From: Pantoea sp. SoEX
GTDB taxonomy: Bacteria > Pseudomonadota > Gammaproteobacteria > Enterobacterales > Enterobacteriaceae
Direction of reading: 5' to 3'
Assembly: GCF_009829945.1 (NCBI RefSeq)
Contig: NZ_SZZT01000005.1
Location: 1 to 64,000 of the forward strand
DNA: 64,000 nt
Position 1 is the stretch's first letter. Every line of letters begins with the position of its first letter. The position numbers were made by a program, and so were the translations under genes. Below, one piece after another: positions 52,198 to 62,281 of this stretch. The notes under the pieces were generated by a model that was given only the letters and a program-made list of their open reading frames with translations, made no database searches and had not been told where the DNA came from.

Positions 52198-53265
52198 TTA
52201 TAAATTTGAAATTGCCCATTTAATCGCTTTGTAATATTCTTTTGGAAATTCTGAAATTAAAGAACTAAGAACTAATTTTAAACGACATTTATCAAAATCT
52301 GTTATATTTAAATGACCTACTTTTCTTCCGTTTATTACTTGTTTATTGTACCAATGTAAATGTAATGTAGGATGCTTAAGCCATTCAAAATTTATTAAAA
52401 TTCCTAATAGGTTTATCATCACTGAATAACCAAATATTATAGGTTTTGGTAAAGATAAGTTTAATACAGAGCGCAAATGTAATTCAAATTGACTTATAGA
52501 AGCGCCATTTTGTGTCCAGTGACCACTGTTATGAACTCTTGGAGCTAATTCATTAATTAATAATCCTTTGGGAGTAATAAAACACTCCATTGTCATTACT
52601 CCAATATAGTTAAGATATTCCATGATTGTGCTAAGCATATTTTCTGCTTGTTTTTGATATTTTTCAGCAACTTTTGGAAATGTACTGCTAATACGTAAAA
52701 TACCTTGAATATGTAAATTATTAGTAAGGGGATAAAATACGGTTTTTCCATCCTTATTACGTGCTCCGATAAGTGATACTTCACCTAGAAAACATATATT
52801 TTTCTCAACAATACATGTACCATAACATGAATTAGGTAGTGTTTCAATTAGCTGAGGATTTATATAGTATTGACCATGACCATTATATCCTCCTAAACGA
52901 CTCTTAATCACGACTGATTCACCAAGCATATCAAATATATTTATCCAATCTTCTGAATTGGATAAATAATGCCAGGGAACAGTATTTATTTTAAGAAGAT
53001 CTAGCATTTTTTTTTGTTTTAAGCGATCAACAATCCGATGAAAAGAATTTCTATTTACAAACGAAATATGATTTCTTAATATTTCTGTTAAAGAAGTTTT
53101 TGGCCAATGTTCTATTTCAGAGATAATTATACTATCTGATAGAGGTATATTTTCAAAATCATTACTGTTACAATTGACTAAAAAAATATCAATACCTAAT
53201 AATTCTCCAGCTTGACGTAACATATGACCAAGTTGTCCATTGCCTATAACAACGATAGATTGCAT
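52198..53265 (-). CDS. purK: N5-carboxyaminoimidazole ribonucleotide synthase
   Basis: PurK carboxylates aminoimidazole ribonucleotide with ATP and bicarbonate. The 355 residues (355 in E. coli) start with the NGQLGHMLRQAG motif and include the ATP-grasp segments VIKSRLGGYNGHGQ and ELAPRVHNSGHWTQ. Its ATG overlaps the purE stop codon by one base, so the two are translationally coupled. Confidence 0.96.
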   Translation of the reverse strand: MQSIVVIGNGQLGHMLRQAGELLGIDIFLVNCNSNDFENIPLSDSIIISEIEHWPKTSLTEILRNHISFVNRNSFHRIVDRLKQKKMLDLLKINTVPWHYLSNSEDWINIFDMLGESVVIKSRLGGYNGHGQYYINPQLIETLPNSCYGTCIVEKNICFLGEVSLIGARNKDGKTVFYPLTNNLHIQGILRISSTFPKVAEKYQKQAENMLSTIMEYLNYIGVMTMECFITPKGLLINELAPRVHNSGHWTQNGASISQFELHLRSVLNLSLPKPIIFGYSVMINLLGILINFEWLKHPTLHLHWYNKQVINGRKVGHLNITDFDKCRLKLVLSSLISEFPKEYYKAIKWAISNL

Positions 53266-53759
53266 TAATTTTTCCTTGGATCTGGATTGTTTAGTACCAT
53301 ATTAGTTTGTGCTTTACGCCATTTACTAAGACGTAATGCTAAATTGTTATCGTTAATTGCAATTATTTGTACAGCCAATAAAGCAGCATTTATTGCTCCT
53401 GTTTTACCTATAGCTAATGTAGCAACTGGTATTCCAGATGGCATTTGTAAAATAGAATAAAGACTGTCTATTCCATTTAGATAACTAGTAGGTATAGGTA
53501 CTCCTAATACTGGCAGTATAGTTTTAGATGCTAACATTCCTGGTAGATGTGCTGCACCACCAGCACCTGCAATAATAACTTTGTAATTACTATCTATAGA
53601 TTTTTCGGCAAAATGAAATAATTTATTTGGCGTTCTATGCGCTGAAATTACTTCAACATGACATTGAACTTTTAGTTCTTCTAAAGTTTCTGAAGCAAAT
53701 TTCATAACATACCAATCGCTCTTAGAACCCATAATAATAGCAATCTTAACTACATTCAT
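53265..53759 (-). CDS. purE: N5-carboxyaminoimidazole ribonucleotide mutase
   Basis: PurE moves the carboxyl group of the PurK product to give CAIR. The 164-residue protein has IIMGSKSDW near residue 8, ISAHRTPNKLF near 39 with the catalytic His, and GAGGAAHLPGMLAS near 66. Length compares with 169 in E. coli. First gene of purEK; lpxH and ppiB, which precede it in E. coli, are absent. Confidence 0.96.
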   Translation of the reverse strand: MNVVKIAIIMGSKSDWYVMKFASETLEELKVQCHVEVISAHRTPNKLFHFAEKSIDSNYKVIIAGAGGAAHLPGMLASKTILPVLGVPIPTSYLNGIDSLYSILQMPSGIPVATLAIGKTGAINAALLAVQIIAINDNNLALRLSKWRKAQTNMVLNNPDPRKN

Positions 53760-54243
53760 ATTTAGATACTCTTAACATAAAAAGTTATCAAAAAATCAAT
53801 TATTACATAATACCTTTCTTTATTTAAACTAATTATTACAAATTGTTTTGAAGTATACTAGACTAATTTATTTCATTAATTATTTTTTATAATTAAAATT
53901 TAAAATGTATGTAATAATAAATAGTTTATCTAAAATATAACAAACAAATACCAAAAATTAATATAACCATATTATGGTTTATTGATAATTTTTTATAAAA
54001 AGTAATATGAAATAATTGCCTGCAAGAAAATTGAAAATCAATCATCAATTACTTAAATATTTTTATGAATAATAATAAAAATTGTAAATATAATTTTTAT
54101 TAATTATTATGTCTTGATATATAAAATTATAATTAAAAATTAAGTTAGATATTTTATTAAAATTATAATGAAATGAAAAAATAAAAAATCAACAATTTAA
54201 TAATGATAGTTATTTAAATAAATATTAATAATGGAAGCTTTAG
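53760..54243. other. Intergenic between purE and cysS
   Basis: A 484-bp very A/T-rich spacer between divergent genes, where E. coli carries ppiB and lpxH. I found no protein remnant, tRNA or strong hairpin. The cysS promoter and that of purEK should lie here. Confidence 0.45.
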
Positions 54244-55641
54244 ATGTTAAAAATTTATAATAGTATAAGTCGTAAAAAAGAAACATTTAAACCTATCTAT
54301 AAAGATAAAATTAGCATGTATGTTTGTGGAGTTACAGTATATGATACATGTCATATAGGACATGCAAGAACCTTTGTAATTTTTGACGTTATTTCACGAT
54401 ACTTAAGATATATAGGTTATAATCTAAAATATGTACGTAATATAACTGATATAGATGATAAAATCATAAAACGGTCTAAAGAAAAAAATCAAAACATAAA
54501 ATATTTTACAGATTGCATAATTAAAAACATGCATGAGGATTTTTGTTCTATAAATATCTTACCACCAAATAGCGAACCAAGAGCTACTGATCATATAGTA
54601 GAAATTATCCAATTAATAAAAATACTAATTGAAAATGATTATGCTTATATTGCTGATAACGGAGATGTTATTTTTGAAGTTAAAAAATGTCCTAATTATG
54701 GTATTTTATCACACCAAAATTTAAAAAATTTACACGTTACTATAAGTGATGAAACATTAAAAATAAAACGCAATTCTTCAGATTTCGTTTTATGGAAAAC
54801 ATCAAAAAAACATGAACCTTACTGGAATTCTCCTTGGGGTAATGGTCGCCCAGGATGGCATATAGAATGTTCTGCAATGATTCATAAAGAAATCGGTTCA
54901 TTTTTAGATATTCATGGTGGAGGATCAGATCTTATATTTCCTCATCATGAAAATGAATTTGCACAGTCAATATGTGCTCATAAAAATACTGTAATCAATT
55001 ACTGGATGCATTCTGGTATGGTGATGATAGAAAAAAAGAAAATGTCAAAATCATTAGGGAATTTCTTAACTATAAAAGATTTGTTATCTAATAATGATCC
55101 AGAAAGTATAAGATACTTTTTACTTTCTTCTCACTACCGTAGTACACTAAATTATTCTAAAAGTAATATTTATAATGCAAATATAGCCTTAGAAAGATTA
55201 TATACTTCTTTGCTTGATACTGATACCAATAATATTTTATCAGAAAAAAGTAGATTAGAGATAAATTTTGATGATAGATTTCGTAAAGCAATGAATGATG
55301 ATTTTAATATACCAGAAGTTTATTCTGTAATATTTGATATGGCACATACAATTAATCGTTTTAAAAAGAAAGATAAAATACTTGCTAATACAATAGCATT
55401 TAAACTACGTAAAATAGGTGATATTTTAGGAATATTACAGCAAGATCCTAGCAAATTTTTACAAAAACATTACAAAATCAGTATTTCTATAAGAGATGAA
55501 ATTAATAATTTAATACAAATTCGTAATAAAGCAAGAAAATTAAAAAACTGGTCAGATGCTGATATTGCACGTGATAAACTTAATGAACTAGGAATAATTG
55601 TTGAAGATGATTTAATCAAATCTACATGGAGATATAAATGA
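54244..55641 (+). CDS. cysS: Cysteinyl-tRNA synthetase
   Basis: CysS charges tRNA-Cys. The 465-residue class I synthetase (461 in E. coli) has the HIGH box in CHIGHARTF near residue 37, the KMSKS motif (KKMSKSLGN) near 268 and zinc-site residues including Cys28 and the HGGGSDLIFPHHENE block. The frame is complete and of normal length. It diverges from purE. Confidence 0.97.
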   Translation: MLKIYNSISRKKETFKPIYKDKISMYVCGVTVYDTCHIGHARTFVIFDVISRYLRYIGYNLKYVRNITDIDDKIIKRSKEKNQNIKYFTDCIIKNMHEDFCSINILPPNSEPRATDHIVEIIQLIKILIENDYAYIADNGDVIFEVKKCPNYGILSHQNLKNLHVTISDETLKIKRNSSDFVLWKTSKKHEPYWNSPWGNGRPGWHIECSAMIHKEIGSFLDIHGGGSDLIFPHHENEFAQSICAHKNTVINYWMHSGMVMIEKKKMSKSLGNFLTIKDLLSNNDPESIRYFLLSSHYRSTLNYSKSNIYNANIALERLYTSLLDTDTNNILSEKSRLEINFDDRFRKAMNDDFNIPEVYSVIFDMAHTINRFKKKDKILANTIAFKLRKIGDILGILQQDPSKFLQKHYKISISIRDEINNLIQIRNKARKLKNWSDADIARDKLNELGIIVEDDLIKSTWRYK

Positions 55642-55681
55642 GATTATTAATTTTACATTAATAGTAGATAGTATTTAGATA

Positions 55682-56536
55682 TTAGTCATGAAAGTTTTCA
55701 CATGCTTGCAAAGTATTTTGGATTAGCATAGCAATAGTCATAGGCCCTACTCCTCCTGGAACAGGAGTAATAAAAGCAGCTCTTTTATAAGCAACATCAA
55801 AATCTACATCTCCAACTAAGGTACCATTTTTAAGACGATTAATTCCTACATCAATAACAATTGCTCCTGGTTGAATCCAATGGCCAGGAATAAACTTTGG
55901 TTTACCAACAGCTACAATTAGAAGATCTGCATTTTTTACGTGTTGATATAAATTTTTAGTAAACCGATGTGTAACTGTAGTAGTACATCCTACCAATAAT
56001 AATTCCATACTCATAGGTCTGCCAACAATATTTGAAGCACCTATAATTACTGCGTTAAGTCCATAAGTATTAATATTATAATACTTCAGTAAAGTTACAA
56101 TTCCATGGGGAGTACATGGACTTAGTTTAGGTATCCTTTGACATAAACTTCCAATATTATAAGGGTGAAAACCATCAACATCTTTGTCTGGTTTAATCCT
56201 ATCAATGATTTTAAAATAATTAATATTTTTAGGTAATGGAAGCTGTACTAAAATACCATCAATTTTATTGTCTTCATTAAGATTATCAATTAATTTTAAT
56301 AATTCATATTCACTAGTATTTTCTGGTAAATCGTATAGAAAAGATAACAAACCAACTTCTTTGCAAACTCGACGTTTATTAATTACATAAATTCTTGATG
56401 CTGGATTGTTTCCTATTAATATAATTGCTAAACTTGGTATGCGTTTTCCTTTTTCAAGACGTTTTTTGACTTTTTCAGCTATTTTAAATTGCAAATTTTG
56501 TGCTATTATTTTACCATTAATAATTTTAGCTATCAT
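55682..56536 (-). CDS. folD: Methylenetetrahydrofolate dehydrogenase/cyclohydrolase
   Basis: FolD oxidises methylene-THF and hydrolyses the product to 10-formyl-THF, supporting purine synthesis and initiator tRNA formylation. I start at 56536 (MIAKIINGK), giving 284 residues (288 in E. coli); an ATG eight codons upstream is open but not conserved. The catalytic Lys in [14 protein letters not shown], the VQLPLP and [10 protein letters not shown] blocks and the ending [11 protein letters not shown] are intact. It stands next to tRNA-Arg as in E. coli. Confidence 0.96.
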   Translation of the reverse strand: MIAKIINGKIIAQNLQFKIAEKVKKRLEKGKRIPSLAIILIGNNPASRIYVINKRRVCKEVGLLSFLYDLPENTSEYELLKLIDNLNEDNKIDGILVQLPLPKNINYFKIIDRIKPDKDVDGFHPYNIGSLCQRIPKLSPCTPHGIVTLLKYYNINTYGLNAVIIGASNIVGRPMSMELLLVGCTTTVTHRFTKNLYQHVKNADLLIVAVGKPKFIPGHWIQPGAIVIDVGINRLKNGTLVGDVDFDVAYKRAAFITPVPGGVGPMTIAMLIQNTLQACENFHD

Positions 56537-56717
56537 TAATAAATCCACTATTTTATACAAAATTTATTAGAGGAAAAATAATATTTTATATTATCATAAT
56601 TAAATATTAATAATATAAAAAACAATAAAAAATTATACATTATTTAATATATTTTGATATTTATTAAAAATAAGTATTGATTTATTTTGATTAATGTACT
56701 TTACTGTATAAGGTTTT

Positions 56718-56791
56718 GCGCCCTTAGCTTAATTGGATAGAGCAACGGCCTTCTAAGCCGTAGGTTACAGGTTCAAATCCTGTAGGGCGCG
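56718..56791 (+). tRNA. argU: tRNA-Arg (anticodon UCU)
   Basis: The 74-nt gene folds into a cloverleaf: acceptor GCGCCCT with AGGGCGC, anticodon arm ACGGC-CTTCTAA-GCCGT reading TCT, and T arm ACAGG-TTCAAAT-CCTGT. It is nearly the same as E. coli argU and has the same neighbour, folD. The discriminator base is G. The CCA end is not encoded: the gene is followed by TTTTCT, so a CCA-adding enzyme is needed. This tRNA reads AGA/AGG, and AGA is common in genes of this genome. Confidence 0.95.
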
Positions 56792-57068
56792 TTTTCTAAA
56801 ACATATTTTTTCAATATTTATGGTTAAATAATCATATTATTTTTTTAATAATTTATTTTCATTGATTGTATTAATAATAATCAAATAATTAACATAAAAC
56901 ATAAAATACCATATTTATTATCTTTTTATTTTTTTATAAAGATATATTCTATATGAATATAGATTATTTAATCTATCTCATAAATTTATTTATATATAAT
57001 TATTGTTATCATTAAATTTAATTGTAAATTATAATAATGTTTACTAAATACTTATTATAAGAGGTTTT

Positions 57069-57563
57069 ATGCAAATAAGAAAAGCTATATACCCTGGAAC
57101 ATTTGATCCAATTACATTAGGTCATTTAGATATTATAACACGTGCTTCAAAAATTTTTGATTTTATAATCATAGCTATTGCTAATAAATCTAGAAAAGCA
57201 CTTTTGTTTACAACAGATGAAAGAATTTATTTAGCTAGGATAGCAACAAAACATTTACCTAATATCAAAATAATAGAGTTTAACAATTTAATATCTCATT
57301 TTGCAAAAAAACAGAAAGTAAACATTTTAATTAGAGGATTACGTACTGTTACTGATTTTGAATACGAAAAGAAATTAAGTCAAATGAATAAATACTTAGT
57401 CCCATTGCTTGAAAATATATTTTTTATTGCATCTAAGGATTATTCTTTTGTTTCTTCTTCACTAGTTAAGGAAGTTGCATATTATGGTGGTGATGTATCA
57501 AATTTGTTACCAATTTCAGTTAACGAAGCATTAATAACAAAACTTAAAATCAAACAACTATAG
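57069..57563 (+). CDS. coaD: Phosphopantetheine adenylyltransferase
   Basis: CoaD makes dephospho-CoA from phosphopantetheine and ATP. The 164-residue protein (159 in E. coli) has the nucleotidyltransferase HxGH motif in GTFDPITLGHLDI near residue 18, IRGLRTVTDFEYE near 90 and SFVSSSLVKEVA near 128. GAGG lies upstream of the ATG. Its last six bases overlap the end of convergent mutM. coaBC, normally two genes away, is missing from the region. Confidence 0.96.
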   Translation: MQIRKAIYPGTFDPITLGHLDIITRASKIFDFIIIAIANKSRKALLFTTDERIYLARIATKHLPNIKIIEFNNLISHFAKKQKVNILIRGLRTVTDFEYEKKLSQMNKYLVPLLENIFFIASKDYSFVSSSLVKEVAYYGGDVSNLLPISVNEALITKLKIKQL

Positions 57564-58367
57564 TTGACATTCTGGACACCAATAACTGCTTCTTGATGCA
57601 TATTTACATTTTATTATTTTGGTTCCACATATTAAACAAGGTTCATTAGCTCGTCCATATACTTTTAATTGTTGAGTAAAATATCCAGGTTCTCCATTAC
57701 TTTGCAAAAAATTACTCAAAGTTGTTCCTCCATGTTTAATTGCTTTGAGTAGAACTGATTTAATATTACAAACAAGAAATTTTACTTCTTTATTACTTAA
57801 ATTCATTGAAATGCGAGATGGAATAATACCTGCAGCAAACAAAGATTCGTTTGCATAAATATTTCCTACACCAACAACAATTTTATTATCCATAATAGAT
57901 TGCTTAATAGTATTTTTTTTCAGACATATCTTACTAGATAAATATACATTATTAAATGTATCAGTTAATGGTTCTAAACCTAAATTTTTAAATAAAACAT
58001 TTTTTGATAAATCACTAATCCACAAGCATGCTCCAAAACGACGTTGATCAGTATACCTTAATATATTTTGGTTTTTCATTACTATATCAATATGATCATG
58101 TTTTTGGGGTGGTATATATCTACTCAGCAAACTCAACCTACCAGACATTCCAAAATGCATTACTATCCAGCCAAATTTCAATTGTATAAGTAAATACTTT
58201 GCTCTACGTTTTATACTTAATATCGATTGATTTTTTATTTGTAAAATTTCCGGTGATACTGGCCAACGTAAATTGATGTTCCTTACAATGATATAATTAA
58301 TTACTTGGTTAATTAAATAAGGTTTTATGTTAATACGACAAGCTTCTACTTCTGGTAGTTCTGGCAT
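57558..58367 (-). CDS. mutM: Formamidopyrimidine-DNA glycosylase
   Basis: MutM removes 8-oxoguanine and ring-opened purines. The mature N-terminus PELPEVE with catalytic Pro2 and Glu3 is intact, as are Lys in SIKRRAKYL near residue 57, the helix-two-turn-helix MDNKIVVGVGNIYANE and the C-terminal zinc finger CLICGTKI...YWCPECQ. Length 269, as in E. coli. Retention of this repair enzyme, with DnaQ proofreading, shows that some mutation avoidance is kept. Confidence 0.96.
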   Translation of the reverse strand: MPELPEVEACRINIKPYLINQVINYIIVRNINLRWPVSPEILQIKNQSILSIKRRAKYLLIQLKFGWIVMHFGMSGRLSLLSRYIPPQKHDHIDIVMKNQNILRYTDQRRFGACLWISDLSKNVLFKNLGLEPLTDTFNNVYLSSKICLKKNTIKQSIMDNKIVVGVGNIYANESLFAAGIIPSRISMNLSNKEVKFLVCNIKSVLLKAIKHGGTTLSNFLQSNGEPGYFTQQLKVYGRANEPCLICGTKIIKCKYASRSSYWCPECQL

Positions 58368-58391
58368 TTATTTTCCACATTATCATGTAAA

Positions 58392-58559
58392 TTATTTTAT
58401 TTTATGCTCTTTATAAATAACATGTTTTCGCATAAATGGATCAAATTTTTTTAGTTGTAATTTTGTAGATTTATTACGCTTATTTTTTGTAGTAGTATAG
58501 AAATGTCCTGTACCACAAGAAGAAATTAACTTAATTTTTTCACGAGTGTTTTTTGCCAT
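58392..58559 (-). CDS. rpmG: 50S ribosomal protein L33
   Basis: This short frame encodes 55 residues beginning [28 protein letters not shown], matching E. coli L33 in length and sequence. It lies 11 bp after rpmB and 24 bp before mutM on the minus strand, as in E. coli. The start is well placed after an AAGGAATGA sequence. Confidence 0.96.
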   Translation of the reverse strand: MAKNTREKIKLISSCGTGHFYTTTKNKRNKSTKLQLKKFDPFMRKHVIYKEHKIK

Positions 58560-58570
58560 ATTGTCATTCC

Positions 58571-58789
58571 TTAATTAATTTTATTTAAAATAACATCAAT
58601 ACCTTTTTTATCTATGATACGCATACCTTTTGTAGATACTCTTAAAGTAATAAAACGTTTTTTGCTTTCTATCCAAAAACGACGATAATGTAAATTTGGA
58701 AGGAAACAACGTTTAGTTGCATTCATAGCATGAGAACGATTATTTCCGAAAAGAGGATGTTTACCAGTCACTTGACATATTTTTGACAT
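58571..58789 (-). CDS. rpmB: 50S ribosomal protein L28
   Basis: L28 is a large-subunit ribosomal protein. The 72-residue frame has the family pattern [17 protein letters not shown] near the start, RFLPNLH-like [12 protein letters not shown] and [16 protein letters not shown]. It ends six residues earlier than E. coli L28 (78 aa), losing the basic tail ARGEKY-type end. It forms an operon with rpmG. radC, upstream in E. coli, is gone. Confidence 0.96.
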   Translation of the reverse strand: MSKICQVTGKHPLFGNNRSHAMNATKRCFLPNLHYRRFWIESKKRFITLRVSTKGMRIIDKKGIDVILNKIN

Positions 58790-59473
58790 ATTTATTATCC
58801 ATTTATATTAATTCATAATGATATAGTTGAATAGAAATAATATTCATTATAGCTTATATAATATTATTATATTATATTAACTAACATTAGTAAATAATTA
58901 AAAAATAATGAAATATATTACTATTTATATAAACACAAATAAAATTAAAAACCTTAAAATTATTTTTTAATTAAACAGATAAGTAATTTCTTAATTATAT
59001 AAATTTTTATAATTGTTAAAAATATTCAATACAATTAAAACAAATTATTTTTTCATGAAATTATACTTAAATAAGTAGTAAAATAATATTATTTATTAAT
59101 AAATAGTAATTAGAAATTATTATATGATTAATTAACCAATTTGTTATTTATATTATCAGTGAATTAAATATATAACTTAAAAGCATCTATTTAAAAATAA
59201 TTTGTCTTTTATAAAATATAATAATTATTATAAAATAAGAAATCTAATTAAAATATATATCGTTATTCAACTAATATGGTTTTTTATTAATCAATTTATA
59301 GATAACTTGTTTTATATTTTCTATAGGTAATTTATAATGAGCTTGATTATATAATAACTATGAACTATTAAATAGTAATTTACATATTGCAAATATAATG
59401 TTATTTTCTTATATTGCATTAAAAATATTTAACAAATAAAATATATTGATCATCAACTAATAGTTATTTAATT
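58790..59473. other. Intergenic between rpmB and dut
   Basis: A 684-bp extremely A/T-rich spacer where E. coli has radC and coaBC. I looked for coaBC remnants ahead of dut and saw none I would defend. It must contain the promoters for the divergent rpmB-rpmG and dut units. Confidence 0.45.
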
Positions 59474-59932
59474 ATGAAAAAAAAAATAGACATTAAAATT
59501 CTTGACGATCGGTTAGGTAAAATATTTCATTTGCCTAATTACATAACTCCAGGATCTGCAGGATTAGATTTATGTGCTTGTATTGACAATATTTTGGAAA
59601 TTAAACCTAACTATACTCACTTGTTACCTAGTGGTTTATCAATTTATATTGCCGATCCTGAAATAGCAGCATTGATTTTACCCCGTTCTGGCATAGGTCA
59701 TAAGAATGGTATTGTATTAGGAAATTTAGTAGGTTTAATAGATTCTGATTATCAAGGTCAACTGATGATATCCATATGGAATAGAGGAGAAAAATCTTTC
59801 TTTATTAAACCTGGAGATCGTATAGCCCAATTAGTATTTGTCCCAATAATTAAAGTTGAATTTAATATAGTTGAGAATTTTCATTTTAGTTTACGTGGGA
59901 AAAATGGATTTGGCCATTCAGGTAATAAATAA
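59474..59932 (+). CDS. dut: dUTP diphosphatase
   Basis: Dut hydrolyses dUTP to dUMP, keeping uracil out of DNA and supplying dTMP synthesis. The 152-residue protein (E. coli 151-152) shows all five trimeric dUTPase motifs: [44 protein letters not shown] and the C-terminal [10 protein letters not shown]. It stands alone; the downstream slmA of E. coli is missing and another gene follows. Confidence 0.96.
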   Translation: MKKKIDIKILDDRLGKIFHLPNYITPGSAGLDLCACIDNILEIKPNYTHLLPSGLSIYIADPEIAALILPRSGIGHKNGIVLGNLVGLIDSDYQGQLMISIWNRGEKSFFIKPGDRIAQLVFVPIIKVEFNIVENFHFSLRGKNGFGHSGNK

Positions 59933-60237
59933 AATTTTATTTCTAAATTATTAATCCGAAATATTTTATTAATTTGTTTTTTTATTAATATAAAATGTTA
60001 TTATTAATAAATTATTAAATTTTATCCTAAAGATAATAAAATTATATATTGATAAAAATTTACGGATATTAACCTTATTTATAGTAACTTTAGTAAAATC
60101 GGTATTTTATTATTATTCTAGTGCTACATTATTTATAATCTAATTTAATTTATCAAATAAAGACATGTGTATGTATTAAAAACGAATCAATGAATATTTT
60201 AAATATATAACTATTGGAAAACTATGATTGAGTATTT
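59933..60237. other. Intergenic between dut and the TIM-barrel gene
   Basis: A 305-bp A/T-rich spacer where slmA lies in E. coli. No remnant is visible. This is the likely left edge of the segment inverted relative to E. coli. Confidence 0.4.
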
Positions 60238-61056
60238 ATGAAAAAACACAACTTGAAATTCCTTAATCTAGTATTATTAGGAGGAAAAACAGAGAAAAAA
60301 TTGCAAGCAGCACATCAAGCTGGTTTTGACCAAGTTGAGATATGGAAAGAAGATATACAAAATAACTCTAATGGAATTTCTTCTATTATGCAATTTTCAA
60401 TTCAAAAAAAAATAGGTTTTACAAATTTACAAGTTTTAAGAGATTTTGCAGGTATACCATATGGACAACACAAACAAAAAAGAGAAGAATTACGCCAATT
60501 TATTAATATTGCTCAAGCAATTGGTTGCAATGCAATTCAAGCACCTGCTAGTACTAGAGAAGATTGTCTTATAGATAAAATAGATGAAGATTTACGCTGG
60601 ATGGCATCGGAAGCTATTAGATATAAGATGAAGATAATGTACGAACCTATGTCATGGTGTACAGTTGACAACACATTACCTTTAGCATGGGAGCGTATAA
60701 AAAGAGTAGATCAACCTAATATAGGACTAGTAGTTGATTTATTTCATATTTATGCATTAGGAGGAGATGCTTTACAATTAGATGGTATTCCAGGAGATCG
60801 TATTTACGAAGTACAATTATGTGATATTGCTTCAAAACCACCTAAAGATAAAAAAAGTCTGATTAACGTAGCACGTCATCAACGTCAACTGCCGGGAAAT
60901 GGAATAATAAAAATTGATAGTTTTATAGATAAATTAAAAAGCATAGGCTATCAAGGCCCAATTGGAATTGAAGTATTTAACGATCAACTAAAATGTTTAT
61001 CCCCATATGAAGTTGCTGAACAAGCATGGATCGCTTTAAATAATTATTGGCCATGA
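60238..61056 (+). CDS. TIM-barrel sugar-phosphate isomerase/epimerase-family protein
   Basis: The 272-residue protein belongs to the xylose-isomerase-like TIM-barrel superfamily (AP endonuclease 2 type). Probable metal ligands are Glu136 in MYEPMSW, Asp167 and His170 in VVDLFHIY, Gln193 in VQLCDIAS and Glu245 in GIEVFND. The ending, with RHQRQLPGNG and EVFNDQLKCLSPYEVAEQAW, is like the 3-dehydroshikimate dehydratase (QuiC-like) group and unlike classical Hyi, but the reaction cannot be fixed from sequence. It has no counterpart at this place in E. coli and no obvious partner nearby. It is fully open, so probably functional. Confidence 0.75.
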   Translation: MKKHNLKFLNLVLLGGKTEKKLQAAHQAGFDQVEIWKEDIQNNSNGISSIMQFSIQKKIGFTNLQVLRDFAGIPYGQHKQKREELRQFINIAQAIGCNAIQAPASTREDCLIDKIDEDLRWMASEAIRYKMKIMYEPMSWCTVDNTLPLAWERIKRVDQPNIGLVVDLFHIYALGGDALQLDGIPGDRIYEVQLCDIASKPPKDKKSLINVARHQRQLPGNGIIKIDSFIDKLKSIGYQGPIGIEVFNDQLKCLSPYEVAEQAWIALNNYWP

Positions 61057-61082
61057 TTTTTAACTGTATCGTAAAAAAAATA

Positions 61083-61952
61083 TCATTCAATATTTTGGAT
61101 TTGTTCTCTTATTTGTTCAGTTAAAACCTTTATTTCAATTGCATAATTAGTAATATTTGAATTAATAGATTTAGATATTATAGTGTTAGATTCACGAATT
61201 AGTTCTTGCATCATAAAATCAAGTCTTCTACCTATTGGTACTTGCATTTTTAAAATATTAAAAATTTCTTTTATATGAATATCTAATCTATCTAATTCTT
61301 CTGTTATATCAATACGTTGTATTACGTTTATCAATTCATGTTCTAATTTAGAATTTTCTATCTGAACTTCTATATTTTTTATCTTTTCTAAAATACGATA
61401 ATGTTGTAATTTTGCAACTTCTGGAAGATAACCACGTATTTTATCTATTTCTTTTTTGATTATTTTTAGTTTTTCTTCTATCAAATATCTTAATTCGCAC
61501 CCTTCTTTTTCACGTATTTTAATTAAATCATCAAGTGCATTATCCATTGCATTTAATATCTCATAATCAATTACATTATCTTTTTCATCCGATATAGATA
61601 CAATAACACCTGGCCAACGTAAAACTTCAAGTATATTTATAATACCTGTATTATTGTTTTGTATTTTTATTTTATTAGCAATACTTATTATTTGTTTAAC
61701 TAGTTGTTGATTTATATTTAATGTATAATCATATTTACAATCTATTTCAAAATTTAGAATACCTTCAATTCTACCACGTATCAAACGTTGTCTAATTTTT
61801 TGTCTTATTTTTGATTCTAGTTTTTTTATCTGGTCAGGTACATTTAGGTATATTTCTAAATAACGTTGATTTACTGAACGAAATTCCCAATTAATGCTAC
61901 CCCAGCTGCTTTTTGTTTTATAGCTAGAATAGGCAGTCATACTTTTAATCAT
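61083..61952 (-). CDS. yicC: YicC family endoribonuclease-like protein
   Basis: YicC is a conserved protein recently connected with RNA turnover as an endoribonuclease. The 289 residues (287 in E. coli) start MIKSMTAYSSYK and end with the conserved DFMMQELIRESNTIISKSIN and the IEIKVLTEQIREQIQNIE helix. The central part is a long charged, helical, probably coiled-coil region. Its orientation with respect to pyrE is as in E. coli, but the pair is inverted relative to dut; rph between them is missing. Confidence 0.93.
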   Translation of the reverse strand: MIKSMTAYSSYKTKSSWGSINWEFRSVNQRYLEIYLNVPDQIKKLESKIRQKIRQRLIRGRIEGILNFEIDCKYDYTLNINQQLVKQIISIANKIKIQNNNTGIINILEVLRWPGVIVSISDEKDNVIDYEILNAMDNALDDLIKIREKEGCELRYLIEEKLKIIKKEIDKIRGYLPEVAKLQHYRILEKIKNIEVQIENSKLEHELINVIQRIDITEELDRLDIHIKEIFNILKMQVPIGRRLDFMMQELIRESNTIISKSINSNITNYAIEIKVLTEQIREQIQNIE

Positions 61953-62281
61953 AAAATTTGCTCATAATTTATAGTCTTTTAAATAAATATTATTTTATTA
62001 TACAATACTATAATTAACATTAAAGTGTGAATAAAAAATCTAAATAAAATTTTATTATAAAATATAATATTTTTATTTATTAATGCAATTAATATAATTA
62101 AATATTTTAATATATGTATAATTAAAAATTATTTAATTAAAATAAAAGATATTAATATTATTTATTTTTTAATATAAGAATATTAAGTTACATTGATTGG
62201 AATAGTCATTAAATAATTTATTGTTTTTTTTAATTATTCTAGTTGAATATATTTGTATTTATAAACTTCATGGAATATAAA
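61953..62281. other. Intergenic between yicC and pyrE
   Basis: About 330 bp of A/T-rich DNA from which yicC and pyrE diverge. In E. coli rph lies here and is the first gene of the rph-pyrE operon with its attenuator. I see neither an rph remnant nor the attenuator hairpin before pyrE. Confidence 0.45.

Noticed and set aside
58790..59473. Remnant of coaBC or radC between rpmB and dut
   Set aside because: No ordered protein matches could be followed on either strand.
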